Assembly (NCBI RefSeq): GCF_009725205.1 | Contig: NZ_WNZY01000006.1 | Location: 1-64,000 of the forward strand | Length of the DNA: 64,000 nt | Reading direction: 5' to 3' | Origin: Paenibacillus timonensis | Lineage (GTDB): Bacteria > Bacillota > Bacilli > Paenibacillales > Paenibacillaceae | Shown: positions 43,351-52,566 of the stretch, one piece after another | Numbering within the stretch: position 1 is the stretch's first letter | How the letters are laid out: each line of letters opens with the position of its first letter | Notes under the pieces: model-generated | Told to the model about the DNA's origin: nothing | Database searches by the model: none | Seen by the model: only the letters and a program-made list of their open reading frames with translations | Position numbers and translations under genes: made by a program

Positions 43351-44172
43351 ATGGAAATATGGTCTCCGCAGAACCCCCGCGTCAAGGAATGGGCGGGGCT
43401 GCTCGAGAAGAAAAACCGGGACAAGCAAGGCAAATATTTAATCGAAGGCCTACATCTGGTGCAGGAGGCCCTTCAGGCGCAGGCGGACGTGGAATGCGTC
43501 TGCTACGACACCCTCGGCGGCATACCAGCCGAGCTGCAGACAGCGGCGTCCGCAGGGCTGGACGTCGATTGGATCGGCGTGTCCGCCGCCGTGATCGCCA
43601 AGTGCAGCGATACGAAGTCGCCGCAGCCGGTGTTCGCGGTCGTGCGTAAGGACCGCGGGACGATCGCTCCGCTCCTGGACCTCGAGCGGAGCTTGGTGGT
43701 GGTCCTGGACGGCGTGCAGGATCCCGGCAACGTCGGCACCATCATCCGCAGCGCCGACGCGGTCGGGGCGGACGGGGTGATTGTCGGCGCAGGCTGCGCC
43801 GACATTTACGGGCCCAAGGTGCTGCGCGCCACCATGGGCTCGCTGTTCCACCTGCCGGTCGTGCACGGCGACCTGGCAGAGGTGCTGCCGCAGGCGAAGC
43901 GGCGGGGCATCCGCCTGGCCGGCACAAGCCTGCAGGCGGCCGCGAACTGCTTCGCTTACGATTTCACGCAGCCGGTGTGGCTGCTGTTCGGCAGCGAGGG
44001 CAGCGGCCTCAGTCCGGAAGTCCGCGGGCTGATGGACGACGGGCTGCTCATTCCGATGCGCGGCCAAGCCGAATCGCTGAACGTGGCGATGGCCGCGTCG
44101 GTGCTGCTGTATGAGGCGATGCGGCAGCGGCATTTTTCAAACAACAATAATTCCCGTCCAACGCCCAAATAA
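43351..44172 (+). CDS. SpoU/TrmH-family RNA 2'-O-methyltransferase
   Basis: 273 residues of the SPOUT class, methylating a ribose in rRNA or tRNA with S-adenosylmethionine. The knot motifs are VVVLDGVQDPGNVGTIIR, LLFGSEGSGLS and LNVAMAASVLLYEA. The start at 43351 has GGAG 5 nt upstream; the 62-codon upstream extension overlaps the KtrA-like gene. The C-terminal tail (RHFSNNNNSRPTPK) is atypical and its stop lies in a 20-bp tandem repeat, so the tail may have been altered by an insertion event. pheS, the usual next gene in Bacillus, is absent. Confidence 0.92.
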   Translation: MEIWSPQNPRVKEWAGLLEKKNRDKQGKYLIEGLHLVQEALQAQADVECVCYDTLGGIPAELQTAASAGLDVDWIGVSAAVIAKCSDTKSPQPVFAVVRKDRGTIAPLLDLERSLVVVLDGVQDPGNVGTIIRSADAVGADGVIVGAGCADIYGPKVLRATMGSLFHLPVVHGDLAEVLPQAKRRGIRLAGTSLQAAANCFAYDFTQPVWLLFGSEGSGLSPEVRGLMDDGLLIPMRGQAESLNVAMAASVLLYEAMRQRHFSNNNNSRPTPK

Positions 44173-44206
44173 CTGTCCCAGAATAAAAATAACTGTCCCA
44201 AAATCA
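44167..44206. repeat. Two tandem 20-bp units at the methyltransferase gene end
   Basis: AAATAACTGTCCCA occurs at 44167-44180 and 44187-44200, exactly 20 bp apart. Repeats of this spacing with a TAACTGTCCCA core recall ends of IS21-type elements; that likeness is from memory and not tested. Confidence 0.6.
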
Positions 44207-44209
44207 CAC

Positions 44210-44260
44210 AAAGACCGGAAAATGCTCTGACCCTACCTCAAGCATTTTTCCAGTCTTTTT
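44210..44260 (+). terminator. Terminator-like hairpin after the methyltransferase gene
   Basis: AAAGACCGGAAAATGCT and AGCATTTTTCCAGTCTTT form a near-perfect 17-bp stem with a 14-nt loop and a T tail. The stretch 44261-44422 that follows is pyrimidine-rich and shows no gene. Confidence 0.7.
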
Positions 44261-44422
44261 CTCTGCCTTTTCAAGCCATTCCCAAGCATTTCCCCCGCTA
44301 AAAACCCAATCATATCAGGCAGTACCCATTTTTTTACCCAATCATTTTCTAAGCCTTCCAGGTCTTTTCCTCATATCTTTTCTCTTACTTTTCCCGCCGT
44401 TTAGGATTTCTTCCGGTCTTTT

Positions 44423-44590
44423 TTAGGTATCCCCCAGCTTCTTGCGGATTTCGGAAGGATAACAGCCATAGTGATCGACAAACAGTTTGGTGAAGTGGCG
44501 GGAGCTGAAATAGCCTACGCGTTGGGCAACATCCTGAACCCTAGCGTCCGGCTCGGTCAGGAGCAATTCCTTGGCCTTCAGCACATAAAA
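44423..44590 (-). pseudogene. AraC-family C-terminal fragment (remnant)
   Basis: An intact minus-strand reading stretch of 55 codons ends at TAA 44423-44425. It reads as the second helix-turn-helix of an AraC regulator (KAKELLLTEPDARVQDVAQR, then YFSSRHFTKLFVDHYG). The first helix-turn-helix and sensor domain are missing, cut at the terminator at 44588. No start or ribosome site is present, so it is a remnant. Confidence 0.75.
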
Positions 44591-44615
44591 CCCCGAAACT
44601 ATGGTTTCGGGGTTT
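44585..44615 (-). terminator. Terminator of the hypothetical gene at 44619
   Basis: A 12-bp perfect stem (AAACCCCGAAAC/GTTTCGGGGTTT) with loop TATG. The minus strand ends in TTTTATG. Confidence 0.82.
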
Positions 44616-44618
44616 ACT

Positions 44619-44975
44619 TTAGGTAAAGCTGTTGATGGCTAGTTTCGAGCAAAGCGCTTTTTTGTTCAATTCTAGATCCTTTAAATAATTATTGATTTTA
44701 GCATCCAATTGTTCAATGAGATGCGAACGAATATCCTCAATATGCTCCTCCTGGCAGAAGGCGGAAATGGCCAGGATGCCGTCGGAGTAATGTTTCGTTT
44801 CCTGGATGGCGGTGTTGAGCTTCTCTTTATACAGCCGTTTGACCGATCCAGTGATCGGTTTGATCTCGTAATAACGATTCGTCTCGACGAGCAATCTCCA
44901 CGGTGTTATGCGGGATGCAAGCTGATCTTTCCTTAACTCTACGGTGATTTGATACAATGTTTTTGGGCTGTTCAT
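44619..44975 (-). CDS. Hypothetical protein
   Basis: 118 residues, no signal peptide or membrane helix, mixed charge, mostly helical in its second half (LIEQLDAKINNYLKDLELNK). I recognise no family. GAGGGGATC precedes the ATG and a good terminator follows, so it is likely a real single gene. The region lies at what looks like a rearranged junction. The 269-nt gap upstream, to 45244, holds AT-rich sequence with TATA-like boxes but no clear promoter. Confidence 0.6.
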   Translation of the reverse strand: MNSPKTLYQITVELRKDQLASRITPWRLLVETNRYYEIKPITGSVKRLYKEKLNTAIQETKHYSDGILAISAFCQEEHIEDIRSHLIEQLDAKINNYLKDLELNKKALCSKLAINSFT

Positions 44976-45244
44976 GATGTTGATCCCCTCGTATATTTAT
45001 ACGCTATATTGAATACTATATCACAAATCATGAGAGCTTTTGAAGCCGATTTCTAGAACTTTACGACTAAAAAAGTGATACTAGAGAACTATAAGCAATT
45101 GATTATGAAAAATCAAGAGACAAATCATACAAGTTTCCGTTTCCACCTGCGCGTCCTTCTTTTTTCCTCCTGTCCCGCATAACTTTTAGAGATGGAAATA
45201 TAGAACATGCTTTAGAAGTTTTCCCGCTGCAGGGGGGGTGAAAC

Positions 45245-46120
45245 ATGCGGATACGACGCCGCGGATGGCGGAGCCGGACAAGGCGGCCGAAGCGCAGACG
45301 GAAAGTCTGGATCGCTGTCGTGATCATTACCATCATTGGTATGGTTCAATTTGTTCAGTATGTGGAGCGACGGATGACAGGACCGATCGTTCACTTGGCT
45401 CAGATTCGAGTCAAACAGATCGCCACCGAATCCATCAACGATGCGATTACCGCTCAGGTGGCGAATCAAGAACAAGTTGGGCAATTGATCGATTGGAAGA
45501 CGGACGATAACGGAAAAATCACCGGATTTATGCTGAACTACTCCGCGCACATGAAGGTGACCTCCGAGACGATTCAAACGGTTCGGCACACGCTGGACGA
45601 AGTGGCCCGGTTATCGGAAACCATCCCGCTGGGGCAAGCCTTGGGTAGTCCGCTCCTGGCTTCCTTTGGTCCGAGTATTCCGATCAAGATCGAGCCAAAA
45701 GGGGACGTGAAGGTCGACTTGAACACCCGACGCCAGGATGCCGGCATTAATATGATTCTTGTGGAAGTATACCTTCGGGTGAAAACGGAACTGGCCGTGG
45801 TTGTCCCCTTTGATATGGAATCACAGGCGGTGGAAACGGAAATCCCGGTCTCTTACCTGCTCGTGGTCGGGGATGTACCCATGTATTATTATGACAGTAA
45901 GGGCAATCCGGTCGGCGAGGGCCAAGCAGATGCACCAAACATTGCTCTTCCCGCGTTGCCGGGTGGCACGGATACGGCCGAACCGCCGACAACTAAGGAG
46001 GAGACGGTTACGCCGGACGGGGCTGACGGAGCGGGAGACGCTGGTGGGAATGCAGAGTCAGGGAATACGGGCACGGAGATACCTTCCAATTCAGAAACAA
46101 ATGCAGGGGGACATAATTAA
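45245..46120 (+). CDS. yunB: Sporulation protein YunB
   Basis: 291 residues: a very basic N-terminus (RIRRRGWRSRTRRPKRRRKV), one membrane helix (about residues 22-42), a conserved YunB body (IATESINDAITAQV, LGSPLLASFGPSIPIKI) and a Gly/Thr/Glu-rich tail that is probably unstructured. In Bacillus it is made in the mother cell and needed for normal spores. AGGGGGGTG precedes the ATG. It converges on the lytH-like gene, as in Bacillus. Confidence 0.92.
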   Translation: MRIRRRGWRSRTRRPKRRRKVWIAVVIITIIGMVQFVQYVERRMTGPIVHLAQIRVKQIATESINDAITAQVANQEQVGQLIDWKTDDNGKITGFMLNYSAHMKVTSETIQTVRHTLDEVARLSETIPLGQALGSPLLASFGPSIPIKIEPKGDVKVDLNTRRQDAGINMILVEVYLRVKTELAVVVPFDMESQAVETEIPVSYLLVVGDVPMYYYDSKGNPVGEGQADAPNIALPALPGGTDTAEPPTTKEETVTPDGADGAGDAGGNAESGNTGTEIPSNSETNAGGHN

Positions 46121-46152
46121 AGGGCGCCGGTTATTTGGACGCCCTTTTATTT
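46119..46152. terminator. Terminator between yunB and the lytH-like gene
   Basis: AAAGGGCG and CGCCCTTT arms with a 13-nt loop and a long T tail. It overlaps both stop codons. Confidence 0.88.
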
Positions 46153-47189
46153 TTTTTGGAACGTTCGGCTTGCTCCCATTTTTTCAGCAGTGGATAAGGA
46201 TCAAACGCCCATTCCGTGCTTCCGGTATCCCGGTAGATCCCGTAATGCAGGTGCGGCGGGAATTTTCCCGATGTCCCCGGCGGGCCGTAACCGCTACTGC
46301 CAACCCATCCGATGGTTTGACCAGGTTCGACGAAATGGCCGACTTCAATGCCCTTTTCATAACCTTGCAGATGCGCATAATAGTGGTATCGGTTGTTGAT
46401 ATCCCGAATTCCCATGCGCCAGCCGCCGTAGGGGTTCCACCCTTTTGTTTCCACCACTCCGTAGCAAACGCTGCGCACGGTTACGCCCATCGGGGCGAAC
46501 AGGTCGGTTCCCTCATGGATACGCAGTCCACCCCAGCCGCGCCGATCCCCCCAAGTATCGCGAAACGTATAGATGCTGCGTAACGGAAGCGGGAATGCGC
46601 TGTCGCTCAAATCCAGCCGTCCCCAGTTCCTGTACATTTTCGCGAATTGACGGATCCGCTCTACGGCAGAGTCGTTTTGATAGTAACGCCATAAGGCAAT
46701 GCGGAAGTCCTCTTCCTTATAGCCGAAACCGGTTAAATAAGAAGCCAATGTGAATAAGGCGTCGCGATCGTTCTTCGGATCGGCTGCGCCATCGGCGGTG
46801 GCGTCTTTCCCGCTGCCGCCAAATAACTCGATCGTGGCCGGGTTCCGGTCCTCAGGATCCGGATTAAGCGGGCCGGTCCAAAAGGCTTCCTTGAAACGGA
46901 ATCCGGTTATACGCTGTTCCAGCTGCTGTTGCTCCTTCCGCGGCGTGATGGTACGTTCGTACTGATCCACTGCGGCAAGCCAATACCAGGGAACTTTAGT
47001 CAACAGCTCCATTTCCTCGTATAACGTGCGCCTTTGATCGTAAACGCTGGATACCGCTTCTGCCGATGTCCCCGGGGCGGCATCGGCATCGAGAGCGCCA
47101 ATCCCTGTTCCCGGCCATAACGAGGTGAGAAGCGACACGCTGACGATACACCAAACCGCTTTGCCGCGGGCAAATCGATGAGACTTCAA
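46131..47189 (-). CDS. lytH: M23 metallopeptidase, LytH-like cell-wall endopeptidase
   Basis: 352 residues: an N-terminal signal/anchor (VWCIVSVSLLTSLWPGTG), an unassigned middle part and a C-terminal M23 zinc peptidase domain with IHEGTDLFAP (His and Asp ligands) and PPHLHYGIY (HxH). In Bacillus LytH (YunA) cuts L-Ala-D-Glu in spore cortex under SigK. The TTG at 47189 is chosen because GAAGGAGG lies 10 nt upstream; the longer frame starts at a GTG before that site. Neighbours yunB and lipA match the Bacillus order, which supports the name. Confidence 0.85.
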   Translation of the reverse strand: MKSHRFARGKAVWCIVSVSLLTSLWPGTGIGALDADAAPGTSAEAVSSVYDQRRTLYEEMELLTKVPWYWLAAVDQYERTITPRKEQQQLEQRITGFRFKEAFWTGPLNPDPEDRNPATIELFGGSGKDATADGAADPKNDRDALFTLASYLTGFGYKEEDFRIALWRYYQNDSAVERIRQFAKMYRNWGRLDLSDSAFPLPLRSIYTFRDTWGDRRGWGGLRIHEGTDLFAPMGVTVRSVCYGVVETKGWNPYGGWRMGIRDINNRYHYYAHLQGYEKGIEVGHFVEPGQTIGWVGSSGYGPPGTSGKFPPHLHYGIYRDTGSTEWAFDPYPLLKKWEQAERSKKNKRASK

Positions 47190-47303
47190 GGCAAGTATTC
47201 CTCCTTCGCCTTTATTTTGCACGCGATTCGTGACCTCTCTTAGATTGAGGCAAATGTTGTGTTTTTATTCCATTTTGCGAAGTAGGTTTTTCCAGCGGTT
47301 TCA

Positions 47304-47312
47304 TGATATAAT
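47304..47312 (+). promoter_or_regulatory. Extended -10 promoter of lipA
   Basis: TGATATAAT. It lies directly before an in-frame ATG at 47315 that would not be transcribed in full, which supports the TTG start at 47357. Confidence 0.6.
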
Positions 47313-47356
47313 AAATGGCGCTACGGCTTAAATCACAAGAAGGAAGGTCTTGCGCT

Positions 47357-48253
47357 TTGGCAAAACAAATCCAGGAACCGAAACCGGATTGGATTCGTAT
47401 CAAGCTAACAACAGGGGATAATTACCAAGATATTAAGCAAATGATGCGCTCCAAAACCTTACATACCGTTTGTGAAGAAGCGCGCTGTCCGAATATATAT
47501 GAGTGCTGGGCGAACCGCACCGCAACGTTTATGATTTTGGGCGATATTTGTACACGGGCCTGCCGCTTCTGTGCGGTAAATACCGGTCTGCCGACCGAGC
47601 TTGACTTGCAGGAACCTCAGCGTGTTGCTGAAGCGGCGGAGCAAATGAGCTTGCAGCATTGCGTCGTTACCAGCGTGGCCAGGGACGATCTGAAGGATGG
47701 CGGGGCCAGTATTTTCGCTGGAACGATCAAGGCGCTACGCGAACGGTTGCCCCTCTGCAACGTAGAGGTGCTTATCCCGGACTTTCAGGGCGACGAAGAA
47801 GCGCTGCGTATCGTAATGGAAGCGAAGCCGGATATTTTGAACCACAACATCGAAACGGTGGAACGGATGTCCGACCGTGTCCGGGCGAAAGCGAAATACC
47901 GCCGCTCCCTGGAACTGCTGCAGCGGGCGAAAGCGATGAAGCCGGATATTCCGACGAAATCCAGCATCATGCTGGGTGTCGGCGAGGAGTGGGACGAGAT
48001 TTTGCAGGCGATGGACGATTTGCGGGCCGTGGACTGCGATATTTTGACAATTGGACAATATTTGCAGCCCACGCCACAGCACCTGCGCGTAGAGAAGTAC
48101 TACAAGCCCGAGCAGTTTGCGGAGTTGAAAGAAGAAGGGATGAAACGGGGCTTCAGCCACGTGGAATCCGGTCCGCTCGTGCGTAGCTCGTATCACGCCC
48201 ATGAACAGGTCAATTCGGCCAAGAAACAAGCAGGCGTTCCCGCTTCGTCGTAA
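47357..48253 (+). CDS. lipA: Lipoyl synthase
   Basis: 298 residues, radical-SAM enzyme that inserts two sulphurs into octanoyl groups on lipoyl domains. Both clusters are visible: auxiliary Cys39, Cys44, Cys50 ([12 protein letters not shown]) and radical-SAM Cys65, Cys69, Cys72 (CTRACRFC). The TTG start has AGGAAGG 9 nt upstream. Divergent from lytH; yutD follows. Confidence 0.96.
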   Translation: MAKQIQEPKPDWIRIKLTTGDNYQDIKQMMRSKTLHTVCEEARCPNIYECWANRTATFMILGDICTRACRFCAVNTGLPTELDLQEPQRVAEAAEQMSLQHCVVTSVARDDLKDGGASIFAGTIKALRERLPLCNVEVLIPDFQGDEEALRIVMEAKPDILNHNIETVERMSDRVRAKAKYRRSLELLQRAKAMKPDIPTKSSIMLGVGEEWDEILQAMDDLRAVDCDILTIGQYLQPTPQHLRVEKYYKPEQFAELKEEGMKRGFSHVESGPLVRSSYHAHEQVNSAKKQAGVPASS

Positions 48254-48274
48254 ACCAGAAGGAGGATGGATCCT

Positions 48275-48637
48275 TTGATTCAAATCGGCGGCAGAACCTA
48301 CGAACTGATTCAGAATTATCGGGAGGCTTGGGATCCCGAGGCTTTTAAGCAGCGGTACAGCGAGGTCCTTGACCGCTACGATTATATTATTGGCGATTGG
48401 GGTTACGAGAAGCTCCGCCTTAAGGGCTTTCTGCGGGACAATCATCACAAGGCGAATCGAGATACGGCTTATTCCGGGATCACGGATTATATCAATGAAT
48501 ACTGCAATTTCGGCTGCGCTTATTTCGTCCTGCAGAAGGTGAAGGACAACCATAAGGACAAGGACAACCCTAAGGACAAAGACGCGGGAAACGGAAAAGT
48601 CGAACAGCTGCAGGAAACAGAAGCGGCCTCCGAATAA
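48275..48637 (+). CDS. yutD: YutD-family protein
   Basis: 120 residues (IGGRTYELIQNYREAWD, YDYIIGDWGYEKLRLKGF) matching the YutD/DUF1027 family found beside lipA in Bacilli; its function is not settled. TTG at 48275 is chosen because AAGGAGG ends 9 nt before it, while the ATG at 48266 touches that site. The C-terminal tail is a Lys/Asp-rich low-complexity stretch (NHKDKDNPKDKDAG). Confidence 0.9.
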   Translation: MIQIGGRTYELIQNYREAWDPEAFKQRYSEVLDRYDYIIGDWGYEKLRLKGFLRDNHHKANRDTAYSGITDYINEYCNFGCAYFVLQKVKDNHKDKDNPKDKDAGNGKVEQLQETEAASE

Positions 48638-48653
48638 TCGGAGGCCGTTTTAT
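48623..48653 (+). terminator. Terminator after yutD
   Basis: CGGCCTCCGA-ATAA-TCGGAGGCCG with TTTTATTT. The stop codon lies in the loop. Confidence 0.92.
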
Positions 48654-48667
48654 TTCGTCTTATGCAA

Positions 48668-50161
48668 TTAGTTTATGGATAAGTTCAGAAGGCCTTGTTT
48701 ATAACTCCAAGTCAGCTTCGGAAATTTCTTCTGGAACTCGTGCAGTTCCAGATAGGATTCGCCATCCACGATTTTGGCCGTTTTGGCGGCCAACGTGAAG
48801 CCGGTTTGCTTACCGAGGTGATCCGTAATGGTTAATTTCCCGTTACTTGGAGTCCAGGCTGGGGTGGCTTGAATCAGCGAGGACAACAAGCGGGAAGGAG
48901 CATACACTTGCTTACCGCTCTGAAGGACATCGATATAACCCGGGAAAGCCGTTCCGTTAATGTTCAACGAAGCAGGTCCTCCGCTTACGCTGACATGCCG
49001 TACGCCGGCTTCATACATTCCGGTAATCAACTGCGCCGCCGCGTTGTTCTTTACCTCCAAGTCCGGCTTCAAACCAACGTGGTTGAAATCCAGTTTCTTT
49101 GGTGTTAGGTAAGCTTGAACCGTCAGCTTCAGGGAGCTGCCATTGGATAACGGGAACACGTTCTGGATCCGAGCTTTCCCGTAAGTTTGTGCACCCACAA
49201 CCTTGGCGATCCCGTTGTCGCGCAGTGCCCCTGTCAGAATTTCCGAAGCGCTGGCGGAGAGCCCGTTGGTTAGTACTACTACCGGTATCCCGATGTCTTC
49301 GCCGCCCGTGATCTCTACGGGCTGCAGTTCGCCGCTTTGATCGGTGGTATACATCAGGACCCCATCTTTCATAAACTGCTTAGCGATATTGGCGGCCGAC
49401 TCCACGTAACCCCCAAGATTGTCGCGCAGGTCCAAGACGAGTGCACCGATCCCAGCTTGGCGCAGGGAGGTTAGCTTTTGTACGAATTCCTCGTCCGCCG
49501 TATCAGAGAAGGAGGAGACCGCGATGTAACCGACCTTACTCGAAGGAATGATCGATCCGGTAACCGAAGGCAGCGAGAAATGGGCTCGCGTAATCGGATA
49601 AACCAAAGCTTGTCCGGTCCGGTTAACCGTGATCTTGACCTGGGTGTTCTCCTCCCCCTGAATCCGCGCCACGTCCTCACTGCTGGTTACCGATTGCCCG
49701 TCCACCTTGGTGATGATATCGCCCGCTTGAAGACCTGCTTTGGATGCGGGGGAATTCGGCAACACATCGGTGATGTACAGCTTGTCGTTATAGAAGCGAA
49801 GCGTAACTCCGATGCCCACGAATTCCTGATTAACGCCATTCTCGAAATCCTGTAGATCCTCTTTCGAGAAATAATCGCTATATGGGTCATCCAGCGAATA
49901 AACCATGCCGCGGATCGCATTATCCAGGAACTCTTGGCGCTCCACCCCTTCAATATTGTAAGCTTCCAAATAATCCAATACTTCCTGGAGCGCTTGGAGA
50001 TCGGAAGAGGTTTCCGTCGAACCTAGTTGAATGATCGTTCCGGCCTCGGCGGTACTTGCTGTTCCAGCCGCCTTCACCGCTCCGGCTGCTTGCGGCAAGC
50101 CCAGCAGCGCGAGGGATAACATCGGGATTAATGCATACTTGCGGAATGAAGTTAAGATCAT
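48668..50161 (-). CDS. S41-family carboxyl-terminal processing protease (CtpA-like)
   Basis: 497 residues: signal peptide (about 1-30), N-terminal CTP helices, a PDZ domain (about 95-175: LPNSPASKAGLQAGDIIT), the S41 protease domain with catalytic Ser in GLSASASEIL and Lys in YGKARIQ, and a C-terminal copper-amine-oxidase-like (stalk) domain. The last part is common on exported Paenibacillus proteins. Start at 50161 has AAGGAAG 8 nt upstream; the longer frame runs back into the nadK gene region. Confidence 0.92.
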   Translation of the reverse strand: MILTSFRKYALIPMLSLALLGLPQAAGAVKAAGTASTAEAGTIIQLGSTETSSDLQALQEVLDYLEAYNIEGVERQEFLDNAIRGMVYSLDDPYSDYFSKEDLQDFENGVNQEFVGIGVTLRFYNDKLYITDVLPNSPASKAGLQAGDIITKVDGQSVTSSEDVARIQGEENTQVKITVNRTGQALVYPITRAHFSLPSVTGSIIPSSKVGYIAVSSFSDTADEEFVQKLTSLRQAGIGALVLDLRDNLGGYVESAANIAKQFMKDGVLMYTTDQSGELQPVEITGGEDIGIPVVVLTNGLSASASEILTGALRDNGIAKVVGAQTYGKARIQNVFPLSNGSSLKLTVQAYLTPKKLDFNHVGLKPDLEVKNNAAAQLITGMYEAGVRHVSVSGGPASLNINGTAFPGYIDVLQSGKQVYAPSRLLSSLIQATPAWTPSNGKLTITDHLGKQTGFTLAAKTAKIVDGESYLELHEFQKKFPKLTWSYKQGLLNLSIN

Positions 50162-50218
50162 ATTCAGTTCTTCCTTTACATAAATTTCGATATTCAGGAG
50201 CTTGTCTTCCCCGTCCAA

Positions 50219-51022
50219 TTAATCCAGGAACGCGTTACGCACCCGATTCCAAAACGGAAACGGCCGGTAGCGGACAAAGCTGATTTTCCGCTCGGAGACC
50301 TGGCAGCGGACGGAGACCAGATCATTCATCGGCAGATTGACGTGGTCAATCGTCAGCAATAAATTTTGTTCCTTACGCGAATAAATATCGCAGTGATGAT
50401 GCTTGGGCAGCACTAGCGGGGAACCCAACGTCCGGAACACGCGATTGTTGATGGAAGCAATCTCCGTGATCTGCAGCGCCTCAATCGTGGGGTGGATCAT
50501 GGCTCCCCCCAAGCTTTTGTTGTAAGCGGTGCTGCCGGAAGGGGTGGATACGCAAATGCCGTCGCCGCGGAACATTTCAAACATCTGGTCGTTGATATCC
50601 ACTTGGGCAACAACGGTCCCGTCGACGCCCTTCAGCGTAAACTCGTTCAGGCAGATGTGAGAGGATGTCCCCGATTTCTTCTGGATTTCCAGCTCGATCA
50701 AGGGGTAACGGACAATGCGGGGCCTAAGCAATCCGGGATCCGAATGTCCGCTCATCATCTGCACCAGTTCGGGTATTTCGTCCGCTTTCCAGTCGGCGTA
50801 AAAACCCAGATGGCCAGTGTGAATCCCGACGAAGGCGATGGAAGAAATTTGATCGATAAATGTATGGAAGGCATGAAGCATCGTGCCGTCTCCACCGATG
50901 GAGACGACGATATCCGGGGATTTCGCATCCAGCTCAAGCCCTTGCTCCGCCGCGAGCTTATGGAAGGTTTGGCTTAATTCGACGGATAGTTGGTCCCCAC
51001 GGTCAAGTACATAGTATCTCAA
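50219..51022 (-). CDS. nadK: NAD kinase
   Basis: 267 residues, phosphorylating NAD+ to NADP+. The family motif GGDGT is at 43-47, with NEFTLKG and TPSGSTAYNKSLGGA downstream. The TTG at 51022 is chosen: AAAGGAG is 9 nt upstream and the protein then has the family's normal length; the frame runs 35 codons further up without a ribosome site. The S41 protease gene follows after 57 nt. Confidence 0.95.
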   Translation of the reverse strand: MRYYVLDRGDQLSVELSQTFHKLAAEQGLELDAKSPDIVVSIGGDGTMLHAFHTFIDQISSIAFVGIHTGHLGFYADWKADEIPELVQMMSGHSDPGLLRPRIVRYPLIELEIQKKSGTSSHICLNEFTLKGVDGTVVAQVDINDQMFEMFRGDGICVSTPSGSTAYNKSLGGAMIHPTIEALQITEIASINNRVFRTLGSPLVLPKHHHCDIYSRKEQNLLLTIDHVNLPMNDLVSVRCQVSERKISFVRYRPFPFWNRVRNAFLD

Positions 51023-51131
51023 GTTGACAAGCTCCTTTGAAAGAGGCTGTTCAAAAAAACGCCGTTTTGAACACGCGCTTGAATATCCTTTTGTAAAGAT
51101 CATAATCAATTCACCAGCAGAACACAACGTT

Positions 51132-52355
51132 TCATTTTCGCTGCCGCATGCGATGAATGAATCCGGACAGGAATGACAAAATAAGCAGGATTGCCATCGT
51201 CACCAGAAAGAATCGGAGCGCTCCCGGAAGGGCCTGCCAACCGTAAAGGACCTCTTCTCGGCCAAACTTAGGCGAAGCGATAGCCCAAGCCGGTGCGGCC
51301 CCCATGAGAGGATTCCAGATGAGCAGCAACAGCCCGGCGGATAACACGGCGTGAAGGAAACGAGCCACGAGGAATGGGAAATAACGCAGGTCAGCGCCGT
51401 TTAAGATACTGGCTACCTGAGCATGTACCGATAGGCCGCCCCAAGAGAGGATGAATGCGGCTGCTGCGGCTTTGAACATGAGGGGGATTCCTTCCGGCGC
51501 CGCGGCCGATTTGGCGCCCAGGGTCACTTCGAACAGACCGCCCATCAAGGGTTCGGCCAACTGGTTGGGCAGCCCCAAAAGCGGCAGTAGATGGCGAAAC
51601 CCGGCATATAAAGAGTTCATGAAGCCCGAAGCGGTGAGCACTTCAAGAATGACGGAAAAAAATACAACGAGGCCGCCGACGACGGTCATCAGTTGCAGGG
51701 AAGAGGCGACCGCTTGCCTCAGCAGTTCCCCGAGGCTGCGGCCGTCCTGAATCCGTGCCTCGTGCATCGCCTTCAGCGCCAGCTTCAGGCTGAAGCGACC
51801 GGATTCGCCACCTTCATCGAGACTTGCCGGTTCGTTGCGGTCAGGGCGGTAGAACCGCATGACCAGCCCGATCAAGAGTGCCCCTCCGTAATGGGATAAC
51901 GCGAGCGCGCCGGCCAGCTTCGGGTTACCGAAGAAGCCAACCGAAACCGCCCCGATCAGAAAGATCGGATCAGACGACGTGGTAAAGGAGACAAGACGTT
52001 CTCCTTCTACTCGGGAAACGAGACGCTGCTCGCGCAGCTTGGTAGCCAGCTTGGCGCTCACGGGGTAGCCGGAAGCAAATCCCATGGCCAGCACAAAACC
52101 GCCGCTGCCCGGAATCCGAAACACCGGTTTCATCAACGGATCAAGCAGCTTGCCGAGAAAATGGACAATTCCAAAGCCAAGCAGGACTTCGGAGATCACA
52201 AAGAACGGAAATAGGGACGGAAACAGCACGTCCCACCAAATGGCCAGACCGCGGACCCCGGCTTGCCAGGAGGCTTCCGGGTAGCTGATCATCAGTACGG
52301 CTAGCAAAAGTGCGGCAAAGAGGAATAGAAAAGCCGTCAAGCGTTTGAATACCAT
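51132..52355 (-). CDS. ylbJ: Sporulation integral membrane protein YlbJ
   Basis: 407 residues with about eight to ten hydrophobic helices of the nucleoside-recognition (Gate) type: LFPSLFPFFVISEVLLGFG and MGFASGYPVSAKLAT. In Bacillus it is made in the mother cell and needed for cortex formation. ATG at 52355 has GGAGG 8 nt upstream; the upstream ATG is unsupported. Confidence 0.92.
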   Translation of the reverse strand: MVFKRLTAFLFLFAALLLAVLMISYPEASWQAGVRGLAIWWDVLFPSLFPFFVISEVLLGFGIVHFLGKLLDPLMKPVFRIPGSGGFVLAMGFASGYPVSAKLATKLREQRLVSRVEGERLVSFTTSSDPIFLIGAVSVGFFGNPKLAGALALSHYGGALLIGLVMRFYRPDRNEPASLDEGGESGRFSLKLALKAMHEARIQDGRSLGELLRQAVASSLQLMTVVGGLVVFFSVILEVLTASGFMNSLYAGFRHLLPLLGLPNQLAEPLMGGLFEVTLGAKSAAAPEGIPLMFKAAAAAFILSWGGLSVHAQVASILNGADLRYFPFLVARFLHAVLSAGLLLLIWNPLMGAAPAWAIASPKFGREEVLYGWQALPGALRFFLVTMAILLILSFLSGFIHRMRQRK

Positions 52356-52566
52356 AGGGTACGCCTCCACATCAAATCATAGTGAAGTGTATGTTTTGGC
52401 TGGGACAAACAGCACAAAAAAATAAAGGAAGCGGTTTCAAGAAGGGCTGATATTTCTGAACTTCTATGTTAAAATGATTCTAGAAGACCAATTTGGATCT
52501 TTTGAACCAGCTATGATCCGATCCTAAACGTGGCAGCAGCCAAATTTTGTGGATGGAGTGATGTTC

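Noticed and set aside
44261..44422. A possible CRISPR or short-repeat array in the pyrimidine-rich stretch
   Set aside because: Short similar words (such as ACCCAATCAT) recur only twice with irregular spacing; no repeat-spacer pattern exists here or elsewhere in the window.
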